A stretch of 64,000 nucleotides of DNA from Diaphorobacter sp. HDW4B (GTDB lineage Bacteria; Pseudomonadota; Gammaproteobacteria; Burkholderiales; Burkholderiaceae_C), in NCBI RefSeq assembly GCF_011305535.1, contig NZ_CP049905.1, positions 2,449,501-2,513,500 of the forward strand, written 5' to 3'. Shown one piece after another: positions 24,999 through 34,211 of this stretch. The translations under genes were made by a program, and so were the position numbers. Position 1 is the first letter of the stretch; each line of letters begins with the position of its first letter. The notes below the pieces were generated by a model. That model had not been told where the DNA came from, made no database searches, and saw only the letters and a program-made list of their open reading frames with translations.

Positions 24999-27248
24999 TT
25001 ACTGGTTGCCGGGTTTGTTGCCGGGAGTCCAGCGTTTGAGCAACAGGGCGTTGGTCATCACGCTCACCGAGGAAAGCGCCATCGCAGCACCCGCCACCAC
25101 CGGGCTCAGATAGCCCAGCGCCGCCAGCGGAATGCCCGCCACGTTGTACGCAAAAGCCCAGAACAGGTTCTGGCGGATCTTGCGCACCGTGCGGTGCGAG
25201 ATGTCGAGCGCCGCGCCCACCAGCTTGGGGTCGCCGCGCATCAGCGTGATGCCGGCTGCATGCATCGCCACGTCCGTGCCGTTGCCCATGGCCATGCCCA
25301 CGTCGGCAGCGGCCAGCGCGGGCGCGTCGTTCACGCCGTCGCCCACCATCGCCACCACATGGCCGCCCTGCTTGAGCTGCGCGATCGTCGCCGCCTTGTC
25401 GCCGGGCAGCACTTCGGCCATGACTTCGCCAGCGTCCGGGTCAAGCCCCAAGCGCCGCGCCATCGCATAAGCCGCGCCCTTGTTGTCGCCCGAAATCATC
25501 ACGCAGCGCACGCCCTTGGCACGCAGATCGGCCAGCGCTTCCTTCGCGCCCGGCTTGGGCTCATCACCAAACGCCAGCAGGGAGACCGCCACGAGGCCGC
25601 TGGTGCGTCTTTCGGCCACGGCTGATACCGTGGCACCCTTTTCCTGCAAATCGCTCGCCACGACCCGCAAATCGCCCAGATCGACATTCAGCTCCTGCAT
25701 CCAGCGCAGACTGCCGATCAGGAAACTGCGCCCCGCCACCTCGCCCTCGGTTCCGCGACCGGGCACGGCACGCACCCCATCCGGCTCCGGCACGGCGATG
25801 CCGCGCTCCTTGGCCGCATTCACCACGGCGCGCGCCAGCGGGTGTTCGCTGCCGCTTTGCACGCTCGCCACCGCAGCGAGGATTTCGGCCTCGGGCAAGG
25901 ATGGTTCCACGTGAAACGCTATCAATCTTGGTTGTCCCACGGTCAGCGTGCCGGTCTTGTCGAACGCCACGGTGTCCACCTTGTGCGCCACTTCCAGCGC
26001 CTCGGCGTCCTTGATCAGAATGCCGTTCTTGGCAGCCACTCCCGTCCCGGCCATGATCGCGACGGGCGTCGCCAGCCCCAGCGCGCAAGGGCAGGCAATC
26101 ACCAGCACCGCCACGGCGTGGATCAGCGATTCCTCCAGCCCCGCACCCACCGCCATCCAGCCGATGAAGGTGGCGAGCGCGATCAGCAGCACCACCGGCA
26201 CGAAGACCGACGACACCTTGTCCACCAGCCGCTGTATCGGAGCCTTGGCCGCCTGCGCGTCCTCCACGAGGCGAATGATGCGCGCCAGCACGGTCTCCGA
26301 GCCCACGGCCGAGACCTGCATGACGATGCGGCCATCGCCATTGATCGAACCGCCCGTGAGCGGTGCACCGGCCTCGCGCACCACAGGCAGCGGCTCGCCC
26401 GTCAGCATGGATTCATCGACCTGCGTGTAGCCTTCGACGATCACGCCATCCACCGGAATGCGCTCGCCGGGTCGCACGACCAGCTTGTCGCCGGACATCA
26501 CTTCGGCAATCGGCACATCGACCTCGCCATCGCGCCCGATCAGGTGCGCCACGTCGGGCCGCAGCGCATGCAGCGCGCGAATCGCCGCCGTGGTCTGGCG
26601 CTTGGCGCGCGCCTCCAGCCACTTGCCCAGCAGCACCAGCGTGATCACCACCGCCGACGCCTCGAAGTACAGATGCGGCGTGTGGCCCGGATGCGCCGTG
26701 AACCACAGCCACAGCGACAGCCCGAAGCCCGCGCTCGTGCCGATCGCCACCAGCAGATCCATGTTGCCCGACAGCGCCTTGAGCGCATGCCAGCCCGCCT
26801 TGTAGAAGCGCGCACCGAGGATGAACTGCACCGGCGCGGCCAGCACGAACTGCGCCCACGCAGGCAGCATCCAGTGCTTGCCGAACAGATCGCCGAACAT
26901 CGGCAGCACCAGCGGCGCAGACAGCAGCAGGCCAATCGCCACCGGCATGAAGCCCGCCCATGGCGAAGCGGATGATTCCTCATCCGCCTCCTGCTCGGCC
27001 ACCGTGCGCGGCTCGTAGCCCGCGTTGCGCACGGCGCGGCGCAGGATGGCGTCGATGTCGGCTTGCGACACCTCCGCGCCGAAGGTCACATGGGCGCGCT
27101 CGGTCGCCAGATTCACCGTGGCGTCCTGCACGCCAGGCACCTTGCGCAGCGCCCGTTCCACACGGCCCACGCAGCTCGCACAGGTCATGCCGCCGATGCC
27201 GAGATCGACGGACGAAAGCACAGGGGAAGTTGTTGCGGTATCAGTCAT
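24999..27248 (-). CDS. copA: Copper-exporting P1B-type ATPase CopA
   Basis: A 749-residue heavy-metal ATPase: an N-terminal metal-binding domain with GMTCASC (Cys 23 and 26), the membrane CPC motif (residues 386-388), the phosphorylated Asp in DKTGT (about 430), SEHPLARAV and [10 protein letters not shown]. This is the Cu(I) export type of the inner membrane. A parS-like sequence lies inside the gene. CopZ and CueR are 15 kb away, and no regulator-type operator is obvious immediately upstream. Confidence 0.95.
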   Translation of the reverse strand: MTDTATTSPVLSSVDLGIGGMTCASCVGRVERALRKVPGVQDATVNLATERAHVTFGAEVSQADIDAILRRAVRNAGYEPRTVAEQEADEESSASPWAGFMPVAIGLLLSAPLVLPMFGDLFGKHWMLPAWAQFVLAAPVQFILGARFYKAGWHALKALSGNMDLLVAIGTSAGFGLSLWLWFTAHPGHTPHLYFEASAVVITLVLLGKWLEARAKRQTTAAIRALHALRPDVAHLIGRDGEVDVPIAEVMSGDKLVVRPGERIPVDGVIVEGYTQVDESMLTGEPLPVVREAGAPLTGGSINGDGRIVMQVSAVGSETVLARIIRLVEDAQAAKAPIQRLVDKVSSVFVPVVLLIALATFIGWMAVGAGLEESLIHAVAVLVIACPCALGLATPVAIMAGTGVAAKNGILIKDAEALEVAHKVDTVAFDKTGTLTVGQPRLIAFHVEPSLPEAEILAAVASVQSGSEHPLARAVVNAAKERGIAVPEPDGVRAVPGRGTEGEVAGRSFLIGSLRWMQELNVDLGDLRVVASDLQEKGATVSAVAERRTSGLVAVSLLAFGDEPKPGAKEALADLRAKGVRCVMISGDNKGAAYAMARRLGLDPDAGEVMAEVLPGDKAATIAQLKQGGHVVAMVGDGVNDAPALAAADVGMAMGNGTDVAMHAAGITLMRGDPKLVGAALDISHRTVRKIRQNLFWAFAYNVAGIPLAALGYLSPVVAGAAMALSSVSVMTNALLLKRWTPGNKPGNQ
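25903..25918. promoter_or_regulatory. Outlying parS-like sequence inside copA
   Basis: GGTTCCACGTGAAACG keeps the inner 14 bp GTTCCACGTGAAAC of parS (with the tolerated C at position 5) but differs at both end bases. It lies 18 kb from the main parS group. Confidence 0.5.
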
Positions 27249-27309
27249 GGCCTCGAAGTTAAAGCCTCACATCATGTGAAGGTCAAGCGGTTTCTTTTTT
27301 CTTAGGGTC

Positions 27310-27450
27310 TACGAAGCCTTTGCGGCTTCGATTGGTTATTCGTGCTGAGGCGCCAATACAGCCCTTCATACTTTGTTGCGAAGCCTTGCCGTACATGAGT
27401 ACTGTCTGCGGCCTCGCGTCGCGTCTGAAGGGCTGTCTTGGCGTTGTGGG
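27310..27450. repeat. Palindromic intergenic repeat, copy 2
   Basis: Same structure and orientation as the sequence at 20243-20400: hairpin CGAAGCC/GGCTTCG (27312-27330), outer arms at 27355-27368 and 27426-27439, and an inner GTACATGAGTAC. One outer pair differs from copy 1 on both arms (CTTGA/TCAAG versus CTTCA/TGAAG), so base pairing is kept. Confidence 0.8.
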
Positions 27451-27562
27451 GTGGGATCGTGTTTCAGTGAACACTGCCGAGTTCAGAGTTTGGGGATGCA
27501 GAAATCAGAAAGCGGAAAACCACCGCTGTTCTGCTCCGTTCCATGTCGATCTGGAGCACTGC

Positions 27563-27579
27563 TGTTCCAGTCTGGAACA
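27563..27579. promoter_or_regulatory. Candidate activator-binding palindrome upstream of pqqU
   Basis: TGTTCCAGTCTGGAACA, a perfect palindrome about 54 bp before the -24 element at 27632. The same sequence with one central change is at 41873. Confidence 0.7.
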
Positions 27580-27631
27580 GCCCCGCCGCGTTCGGTGGCG
27601 CAAAGCAGTCTGATCCAATGCCGATGGGCGG

Positions 27632-27647
27632 TGGCACGGTATTTGTA
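27632..27647 (+). promoter_or_regulatory. Candidate sigma-54 promoter of pqqU
   Basis: TGGCACGGTATTTGTA has a consensus -24 element and correct spacing, but the -12 has GT where GC is standard. Start codon is 60 bp downstream. Confidence 0.5.
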
Positions 27648-27706
27648 ACCCGTTGCAGTGCCAGCGAAACAACTACACCGCCCCGTCGGAGACAAGGAAA
27701 CCCCCC

Positions 27707-29851
27707 ATGCACGCCGTATCCATTCGCGCACCGTTCAAGCTCGCGGCCCTGAGCGGCCCTCTCATCGCACTGGCACTGGCCCAAGCAGCCCACGCACAAG
27801 CGACGCAGACACTGCCCGCCATCACCGTCCAGAGCACGCTCGCGCCCACCACGCTGGAGCAGACACCCGCGTCTATCACCGTGGTCGATGGCGACAAGGC
27901 GCGTGATCGCCAGTGGCAGGTCAACCTCTCCGAAGCCCTGCCCGGCGTGCCCGGTCTGCTGCTGCAGAACCGCCAGAACTTCGCGCAGGACCTGCAACTG
28001 TCGATCCGCGGCCACGGCGCGCGCTCCACGTTCGGCGTGCGCGGCGTGCAGATCTTTGTCGACGGCATCCCCGCCACCATGCCCGACGGCCAGGGCCAGA
28101 TCAGCAACATCGACCTGTCGTCCGCCGAGCGCATCGAAGTGCTGCGCGGCCCCTACTCGGCGCTGTACGGCAACTCCGCAGGCGGCGTGCTCAATGTCTA
28201 CACCGAGCGCGGCGAAGGCGCACCGCAGGTCGAAAGCACTTTTGCGCTCGGCAGCAATGGCCAAAAGCGCCTCGGCCTCAAGGCCAAGGGCGAAGCCAAC
28301 GGCATCGGCTACGTGGTCAGCGCCAGCCGCTACCTCACCGATGGCTGGCGTGCCCAGAGCGCGGCTGACAAGAACCTGCTGAACGCCCGCATCGACACCC
28401 AGATCGGCGAAAACGGCGAAGGCGGCCACCTCACGCTGGTGGCCAGCCATGTCGCCGTCGATGCGCTCGACCCCGGTGGCCTCACGCCCGCCGACTGGGC
28501 CGCCAATCCCCGCGCCGTGGCCAAAAACCCGATCGACTACAACTCGCGCAAGAACACCCGCCAGACGCAAGCCGGCCTCACCTACGAACGCAAGATCGAC
28601 GCCGCCAACAGCCTGCGCGTCATGGTCTACGCGGGCGAGCGCGAGATCGTGCAATACCAGTCCACCCCCGCCGCATCACAGACCGCAGCCACCAGCGCAG
28701 GCGGCGTGATCGACCTGCAGCGCAGCTACGGCGGCACGGACATGCGCTGGGCACACAACGGCGAACTCGCATCGCGCCCACTGAACCTCGTCGTCGGCCT
28801 TGCCGCCAACATCGTCGAAGAAGACCGCCGCGGCTACAACAACTTCATCGGCACCACGCTCGGCGTAGAAGGCGCACTGCGCCGCAAGGAACGCAACACG
28901 CTCACCAACGTGGACCCCTACGCGCAAGCGTCGTGGACCTTCGCCCCCGACTGGACCGCCCAGGCCGGCCTGCGCTGGAGCAACGTGCAACTCGAATCGC
29001 GCGACAAATACATCGTCAAAGGCAATGGTGACGACAGCGGCAACACCAGCTACCACCGCCTGCTGCCCCTGCTCTCGCTGCAATACCGAGTAAACGAAAG
29101 CGCCAACGCATACGCCTCGCTCGGCAGCGGCTTCGAGACCCCGACCTTCAACGAAATCTCCTACCGCCCCGCAAGCCAGCCGGGCCTGAACTTCGGCCTC
29201 GAACCGGCGACATCCACCAGCGCAGAAATCGGCTGGAAACAACGCTATGCCGCAGGCGATGGCCACCTGCGCGGCGAATGGACTGCCGCCGTCTTCCAGA
29301 CCCGCACCCGCAACGAAATCGTCGTCGCCGACAACACCGGTGGCCGCAGCAGCTATCAAAACGCAGGCCGTACCAAGCGCCAAGGTGTGGAGCTGAGCAA
29401 CAGCACCAGACTCGGCGATCAACTCCAACTCAACGCAGCCTTCACCTGGCTCGACGCCACCCTCAGCCAAGGCTTCTGTGACGCCAAGGGCACCGCCTGC
29501 GTCCCCGCAGGCAAACGCATCGCAGGCACGGCCAAGACACAGGCTTATCTCGGCCTCGACTGGAAACCCATCACCGGCGTGAACCTCGGTGTGGACTGGC
29601 GCCGCGTCGGCTCTGTCGCAGCCAACGACAGCAACAGCGTCATGGCCCCGTCCTACGGCGTGTTCGGCGCAAGTGCTGGCTACACCGCGCGCTTCGGGGC
29701 GTGGAAGCTCAGCACGTTTGCGCGGGTGGACAATCTTGCGGACAAGAAATACGTGGGGTCTGTGATCGTGAACGAGGGGAATGGGCGGTTTTATGAGAGT
29801 GCTACGGGGAGGCAGTGGATGGTGGGGATGAGTGCTGCTTATCAATTCTGA
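27707..29851 (+). CDS. pqqU: TonB-dependent receptor of the PqqU/YncD type
   Basis: A 714-residue outer-membrane receptor with a signal peptide ending in AHAQA. The plug domain has VNLSEALPGVPGLLLQNRQN and MPDGQGQISNIDLSSAERIEVL, and the barrel ends KYVGSVIVNEGNGRFYE. These segments follow E. coli YncD (PqqU), reported to import pyrroloquinoline quinone. The gene sits 4.4 kb from a PQQ-dependent dehydrogenase and carries the same type of promoter and operator as the rest of that cluster, which supports a PQQ-uptake role. A different substrate cannot be excluded. Confidence 0.8.
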   Translation: MHAVSIRAPFKLAALSGPLIALALAQAAHAQATQTLPAITVQSTLAPTTLEQTPASITVVDGDKARDRQWQVNLSEALPGVPGLLLQNRQNFAQDLQLSIRGHGARSTFGVRGVQIFVDGIPATMPDGQGQISNIDLSSAERIEVLRGPYSALYGNSAGGVLNVYTERGEGAPQVESTFALGSNGQKRLGLKAKGEANGIGYVVSASRYLTDGWRAQSAADKNLLNARIDTQIGENGEGGHLTLVASHVAVDALDPGGLTPADWAANPRAVAKNPIDYNSRKNTRQTQAGLTYERKIDAANSLRVMVYAGEREIVQYQSTPAASQTAATSAGGVIDLQRSYGGTDMRWAHNGELASRPLNLVVGLAANIVEEDRRGYNNFIGTTLGVEGALRRKERNTLTNVDPYAQASWTFAPDWTAQAGLRWSNVQLESRDKYIVKGNGDDSGNTSYHRLLPLLSLQYRVNESANAYASLGSGFETPTFNEISYRPASQPGLNFGLEPATSTSAEIGWKQRYAAGDGHLRGEWTAAVFQTRTRNEIVVADNTGGRSSYQNAGRTKRQGVELSNSTRLGDQLQLNAAFTWLDATLSQGFCDAKGTACVPAGKRIAGTAKTQAYLGLDWKPITGVNLGVDWRRVGSVAANDSNSVMAPSYGVFGASAGYTARFGAWKLSTFARVDNLADKKYVGSVIVNEGNGRFYESATGRQWMVGMSAAYQF

Positions 29852-29876
29852 AACGTGCGCTTTTCAGGGCTTGCTT

Positions 29877-30350
29877 GCCGGGTGTTCGCCCCGGCGGGCG
29901 AGTAACTTTTCGCTGGCGCGCGAAAAGTCACCAAAAGCGCGCTTTCAATACCCACGATAGAACTCACTGCGCGCCAAGGCGCTCCGTTCGGGCAACTATC
30001 GTGAGTCAGATTTTTCATAAGAGGTGTGTCACGGCACTTCGCGTTGCTCGTGCTGCATCTCGCGACGACGCGAGATGCCTATGCATAAGCACTGTGACGA
30101 ATTCGATGAGACTCGACTCAACGCGCGCGACAACCAAGATCATTCCGTCGCGAGACTTGCGCCTCCGCTGCTGCATCGCAGAATGCAGCAGCCCCCTCCC
30201 CAGCTTTTGCTCTGACTCACGATAGTTGCCCGAACGGAGCGCCTACGGCGCAAAGTGAGTTCTATCGTGTGACCCCGAATTCAAAGCGCTTTTTGGTGAC
30301 TTTTTGGCGCAAGCAAAAAGTTACTCGCCCGCCGGGGCGAACTCCCGGCA
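29877..30350. repeat. Long imperfect inverted repeat, arms about 134-140 bp
   Basis: The left arm (29877-30010) and the inverted right arm (30211-30350) share long identical blocks, for example GGCGCTCCGTTCGGGCAACT and CGCCCCGGCGGGCGAGTAAC, with small indels between. A 200-bp spacer (30011-30210) holds no gene. It is either a palindromic intergenic element or a transcription end of two convergent genes (pqqU and the cytochrome gene). No transposase or obvious target duplication is present. Confidence 0.8.
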
Positions 30351-30375
30351 CCCGAAATCAACCACCTAGCAGAAG

Positions 30376-30403
30376 CAAAAAAACGGAGCCTCAAAGACTC
30401 CGT
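30376..30403 (-). terminator. Rho-independent terminator of the leftward cytochrome gene
   Basis: ACGGAG and CTCCGT, flanking a short loop, and a T-run on the minus strand, 13 bp after the cytochrome stop. Confidence 0.75.
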
Positions 30404-30415
30404 CAAACAAAAGAA

Positions 30416-30949
30416 TCACTTCGTCGAATCCCGACGATCTTCAAGATAAGACCGAACCGCCCAGATCGCCTCCTGCGTCAAAGTCCCCTCAAAAGGCGGC
30501 ATGTACACCCGCCCATCCCGTGTACGCCCCCTCCGCACCGTCCCCACGTAGAAATCATCCATTTCCTTGTAGCAAGCCGCCTTCTTGGCCGCATCGGCAA
30601 GCCCGCCGCAGTCGTCATCGAACTTGCGCAGATCCGGCGCGATGCCGCCAGACAGCGCCTCCAGCCCGTGGCAACGCGCGCAGTTCTGGTTGTATGCCGA
30701 GCTGCCGATGCGCAGCGCCTCCTTGCGGGCTGGGCTGGCCTTGTCGTATGGGTTGGACTCCAGCCACTTCTCGCCAAGCTGCGGCAGCGAGCTGGTGTCG
30801 ACGGCCTGCGGGACCATGTCGCCGTGGGCCATCACCGCAGTGGATGTGCAGGCCACAAAGGCCAGCGCCAGCGCACGCCGCAGCAGCAGTTGCGCAGGTG
30901 CGGAAGGGAGCGGGAAGGAGAAGGTGAAAGAAGAAGATGATCGTTTCAT
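30416..30949 (-). CDS. pedF: c-type cytochrome, PedF-like (copy 1)
   Basis: A 177-residue exported cytochrome: the signal peptide ends near VMAHGD, the haem site is CARCHG, and an axial Met may be in VYMPPFEG. The segments AYNQNCARCHGLEALSGGIAPDL and AIWAVRSYLED are those of PedF/cytochrome c-550, the acceptor of quinoprotein alcohol dehydrogenases. It is divergent from the sigma-54 activator gene. The ATG at 30949 follows GGAGACAACCAC, a ribosome site also seen before the cytochrome b561 gene. Confidence 0.88.
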   Translation of the reverse strand: MKRSSSSFTFSFPLPSAPAQLLLRRALALAFVACTSTAVMAHGDMVPQAVDTSSLPQLGEKWLESNPYDKASPARKEALRIGSSAYNQNCARCHGLEALSGGIAPDLRKFDDDCGGLADAAKKAACYKEMDDFYVGTVRRGRTRDGRVYMPPFEGTLTQEAIWAVRSYLEDRRDSTK

Positions 30950-31032
30950 GGTGGTTGTCTCCGGTTATTGGGGATGGAACGAAAGCTCCGAGAAAGCAAA
31001 AGAGAAAACAATTCGGCTTGACTCCCTTCCAA

Positions 31033-31048
31033 AGCAAGTTGCAGGCCA
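31033..31048 (-). promoter_or_regulatory. Candidate sigma-54 promoter of the cytochrome gene
   Basis: Minus strand TGGCCTGCAACTTGCT, with GG and GC spaced as in -24/-12 promoters, 84 bp before the ATG. Confidence 0.65.
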
Positions 31049-31112
31049 CGCCGGGCCGCTTTGCCGCTGTTCGGGCCCCATTGCTGCAAACTGCATCAAG
31101 CCCATCCCGAAC

Positions 31113-31129
31113 TGTCCCAATTTGGAGCA
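31113..31129. promoter_or_regulatory. Candidate activator-binding site upstream of the cytochrome gene
   Basis: TGTCCCAATTTGGAGCA fits the pattern TGYYCC-N5-KGARCA. It lies about 65 bp upstream of the -24 element on the minus strand. The 382-bp gap 30950-31331 contains only this site, the promoter, and the presumed promoter of the activator gene. Confidence 0.55.
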
Positions 31130-31331
31130 GTGGACTGCCACTTGGACTACAGCGGCTCGCGGCCTTGGGGATATCCCAGTTGCCGCCTCTATTGCCTATA
31201 AAGAGAATTCCGTCCATATCAAGAGCCAAGGCCCGCAAGCGTGGCCTGCGCTGGGCGCCACAGTTGACGAACAAGTGAACGCCCACCGACACCAGGCCAC
31301 TCCTGCAAGCCCAACACGAGACAAGCACCAC

Positions 31332-33377
31332 ATGAGCACGGAATCCTTCACTCGCGTACCTGCGCAGCAGAATGCTTCTGCTGCTCCGATCCCGCTGGAT
31401 GGCCACGTCGCAGAAGTGCTGGACAAGGCCAACCGCCGCTCGCAGACCTATGGCGTCGCCGTGCATGACGAGCCGGACTACTCCAGCCCCAGCCGTGGCC
31501 ACATGAGCAGCGTGATGGACGAGAACCGCTTTCTCTTCCAGCACGCCGCGCCCATCATGGAGACGCTGTACGGCCAGATCGCCAACACCCACAGCATGGT
31601 GCTGCTGACCTCAGCGCAGGGCATGGTGCTGCATTCGCTGGGCGACAACGACTTTCTCGAAAAGGCCAACCAGGTCGCGCTCGTGCCCGGCATGGACTGG
31701 TCGGAAAAGACCAAGGGCACGAACGCCATCGGCACCGCGCTGAGCGAGGAAGAAGCCATCACCGTGCACGGCAGTCAGCACTACATGAGCGCCAACCAGT
31801 CGCTCACCTGCTCGTGCTCGCCGATCTTCGATCCGCATGGTCAGGTGATCGGCGCGCTCGACGTGACGGGCGATCACCGCAGCTACCACCAGCACACGCT
31901 GGCGCTGGTGCGCATGTCGGCGCAGCTGATCGAGAACCACATGTTCGCGGACAGCTTTCCCAAGGCCGTGCGCCTGCATTTCCACTCGCGCCCCGAATTC
32001 CTCGGCACGCTGGTCGAAGGCATCGCCGTGTTCTCGCCCGATGGCCGTTTCATCTCCGCCAATCGCAGCGCGCAGTTCCAGCTCGGCCTGTCGTATCACG
32101 CGCTCAAGGCGCACACGTTCTCGTCGCTGTTCAATCTGCCGATGTCCGCGCTGTTCGAACTGTTCAGCGGCTCGGCATCGACACCGCGCCAACTCGGCAT
32201 GCACAACGGCGTGTCGGTCTGGTGCCGCACCGAAATCAAACCCGCAGGTCCCTGGGCGCCGCCGTCGCTGGCTCCCGTTCAACGCGATGGTTCAGCCTCG
32301 CCCACTTCCGCGCCGCAACCACTGCGCACAGCAGCGCCAGCGGCTGAATCACGCTGCAAGCCACATCTGTCGTCGCTGCAGTATCTGGACACGGGCGATG
32401 CGCAGATTTCCTCGGTCATCCAGAAGCTGCGCCGCATCGTCGATCGCGACATTCCGGTGATGATTCTGGGCGAGACCGGCACCGGCAAGGACCTGCTCGC
32501 GCAAGCCATCCACAACGATTCCGCGCGCGCACGCCAGCCCTTCGTGGCGGTGAATTGCGCGTCGATTCCCGAGTCGCTGATCGAAGCCGAACTCTTCGGC
32601 TACGAAGAAGGCGCGTTCACCGGCGCACGCAAGAAGGGCTCGGTCGGCAAGATCGTGCAGGCGCATGGCGGCACGCTGTTTCTCGATGAAATCGGCGACA
32701 TGCCCAAGCACTTGCAGGCGCGTTTGCTGCGCGTGCTGCAGGAGCGCAAAGTCAGCCCGCTGGGCGCGAGCAAGGAGATCGAGGTCGATGTGACCGTGAT
32801 CTGCGCCACGCACAAGAACATCAAGGACATGATCGCGCGCGGCGACTTCCGCGAAGACCTGTACTACCGCTTGAACGGCCTCGTCGTGCGCCTGCCCGCG
32901 CTGCGCGAGCGCACGGACTTCGAAGTCGTTGTGAAGAAAGTGCTCAAGTCGCTGTGCGACAGCGGCCAGCAGATCGACATCTCGCCCGAGGTGATGACGC
33001 TGCTGTCCAGCTACCACTGGCCCGGCAATCTGCGCCAGTTGCACAACCTGTTGCGCACCGCCGTCGTCATGGTGGACGAGCATGGCTCCATCGATGCCGA
33101 TCATCTGCCCGATGATTTTTTGGAAGAGCTGCGCATCGGCGACGCCGCGCCGATCGCGATCGAAGCCTCGGTCATCCACACGGCCACCACGGCCAACGGC
33201 AAGAGCGATGACGACGCCAACGACAGCGCGCGTCTGCAGGACGTCACGCTCAACGCGATGGCACAGATGTTGCGGACTCACAAGGGCAATGTGTCGGCGG
33301 CGGCCAAGGCGCTCGGGGTGTCTCGCAACACCATCTACCGCAAGAAGAACCTGCTGCCTCCCGACCTGCTGAACTGA
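31332..33377 (+). CDS. Sigma-54-dependent activator, AcoR-type (GAF-PAS-AAA+-Fis)
   Basis: A 681-residue activator with an N-terminal GAF domain (about residues 60-200), a PAS-like stretch, the AAA+ core with Walker A GETGTGKD (380-387) and the sigma-54 contact motif GAFTGA (427-432), and a C-terminal Fis-type HTH (KGNVSAAAKALGVSRNTIYRKK). This is the AcoR layout. It sits at the centre of the PQQ island, whose genes carry sigma-54-type promoters, so it is the probable activator. The inducer is unknown, perhaps an alcohol or aldehyde. Confidence 0.92.
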   Translation: MSTESFTRVPAQQNASAAPIPLDGHVAEVLDKANRRSQTYGVAVHDEPDYSSPSRGHMSSVMDENRFLFQHAAPIMETLYGQIANTHSMVLLTSAQGMVLHSLGDNDFLEKANQVALVPGMDWSEKTKGTNAIGTALSEEEAITVHGSQHYMSANQSLTCSCSPIFDPHGQVIGALDVTGDHRSYHQHTLALVRMSAQLIENHMFADSFPKAVRLHFHSRPEFLGTLVEGIAVFSPDGRFISANRSAQFQLGLSYHALKAHTFSSLFNLPMSALFELFSGSASTPRQLGMHNGVSVWCRTEIKPAGPWAPPSLAPVQRDGSASPTSAPQPLRTAAPAAESRCKPHLSSLQYLDTGDAQISSVIQKLRRIVDRDIPVMILGETGTGKDLLAQAIHNDSARARQPFVAVNCASIPESLIEAELFGYEEGAFTGARKKGSVGKIVQAHGGTLFLDEIGDMPKHLQARLLRVLQERKVSPLGASKEIEVDVTVICATHKNIKDMIARGDFREDLYYRLNGLVVRLPALRERTDFEVVVKKVLKSLCDSGQQIDISPEVMTLLSSYHWPGNLRQLHNLLRTAVVMVDEHGSIDADHLPDDFLEELRIGDAAPIAIEASVIHTATTANGKSDDDANDSARLQDVTLNAMAQMLRTHKGNVSAAAKALGVSRNTIYRKKNLLPPDLLN

Positions 33378-33478
33378 GGCTTCGCAGACGAAGAAATCAG
33401 CCCGTCCGACATGACCGCTCGGACGGGCGACGGTCTGCCTGCGTGCCTCGCCCACAAGGCCCACGGAGACAACCACGC

Positions 33479-34024
33479 ATGACGACCATCGCCCCCATCC
33501 CCACCCACACGCGCTACGACCGTTTCTCGGTGCTGCTGCACTGGCTCATGGCCGCATTGCTGATCGCCGAACTTGGCCTTGGCCTGTGGATGACGGGGCT
33601 GCCCAAGGATGCGAGCGGCATTCGCGCCTACTGGTTCAACATCCACAAATCCATCGGCATGACGCTCGGTCTGCTGATCATCACGCGCGTGGTCTGGGCC
33701 ATCGCTCGCGCGCGCGTTGCCGCCGTGCCCATGGCACCGCTGCTGCAAAGACTTGCGCAGGCCAACCATGGTCTGCTGTATCTGTTCATGCTGCTGGTGC
33801 CGCTGTCGGGCTTTCTGGGCTCGGTGTTTTCGGGCTATCCGATCCGCTTTTTCGGCCTCAAGCTGCCCCAGCTTGCCGAGCGCTGGGACGACGCCAAGGC
33901 GTTCATGAGCATCGTGCACGAGTGCTCGGTCTACACGCTGATGCTGCTCATCGCAGTGCACGTGCTCGCGTTCGTGCATCACCAGTTCATCCTCAAGGAC
34001 GGACTGATTCGCCGCATGCGCTGA
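33479..34024 (+). CDS. Cytochrome b561
   Basis: A 181-residue membrane protein with four hydrophobic segments and the family signatures RYDRFSVLLHWLMAALL and FNIHKSIGMTLGLLIITRVVW; His residues in these helices bind two b-haems. It may pass electrons between periplasmic cytochromes and quinone. The ATG at 33479 follows CGGAGACAACCAC. It is 101 bp after the activator gene and 187 bp before the dehydrogenase. Confidence 0.9.
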   Translation: MTTIAPIPTHTRYDRFSVLLHWLMAALLIAELGLGLWMTGLPKDASGIRAYWFNIHKSIGMTLGLLIITRVVWAIARARVAAVPMAPLLQRLAQANHGLLYLFMLLVPLSGFLGSVFSGYPIRFFGLKLPQLAERWDDAKAFMSIVHECSVYTLMLLIAVHVLAFVHHQFILKDGLIRRMR

Positions 34025-34066
34025 ACCACGACTCAGTGCAACACCCATGGAGCACTGCCACACGTG

Positions 34067-34083
34067 TGCTCCGTAAGTGAACA
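34067..34083. promoter_or_regulatory. Candidate activator-binding site upstream of the quinoprotein dehydrogenase
   Basis: TGCTCCGTAAGTGAACA matches TGTTCC-N5-GGAACA at 10 of 12 informative positions and lies about 66 bp upstream of the -24 element. Confidence 0.5.
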
Positions 34084-34148
34084 GTCCGCGCGCCACACTT
34101 CGCTCCACATTTGAACGACCAGCGCACCGCTGACCACGCAGAACACCG

Positions 34149-34164
34149 TGGCACATGTATTGCA
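34149..34164 (+). promoter_or_regulatory. Sigma-54 promoter of the quinoprotein dehydrogenase
   Basis: TGGCACATGTATTGCA matches the TGGCAC-N5-TTGCA consensus exactly, with the start codon 48 bp downstream. Confidence 0.85.
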
Positions 34165-34211
34165 GATGCCCGGTTGCGATTCATCGACAACCATACGAGG
34201 AGCAAACCACC

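Noticed and set aside
29877-30350. Insertion sequence
   Set aside because: Inverted arms are present, but the 200-bp interior has no transposase frame and no target duplication can be seen.
31332-33377. Extended start of the sigma-54 activator at 30585
   Set aside because: The added 249 residues overlap the opposite cytochrome gene and its promoter and show no domain; the GAF-PAS protein begins at 31332.
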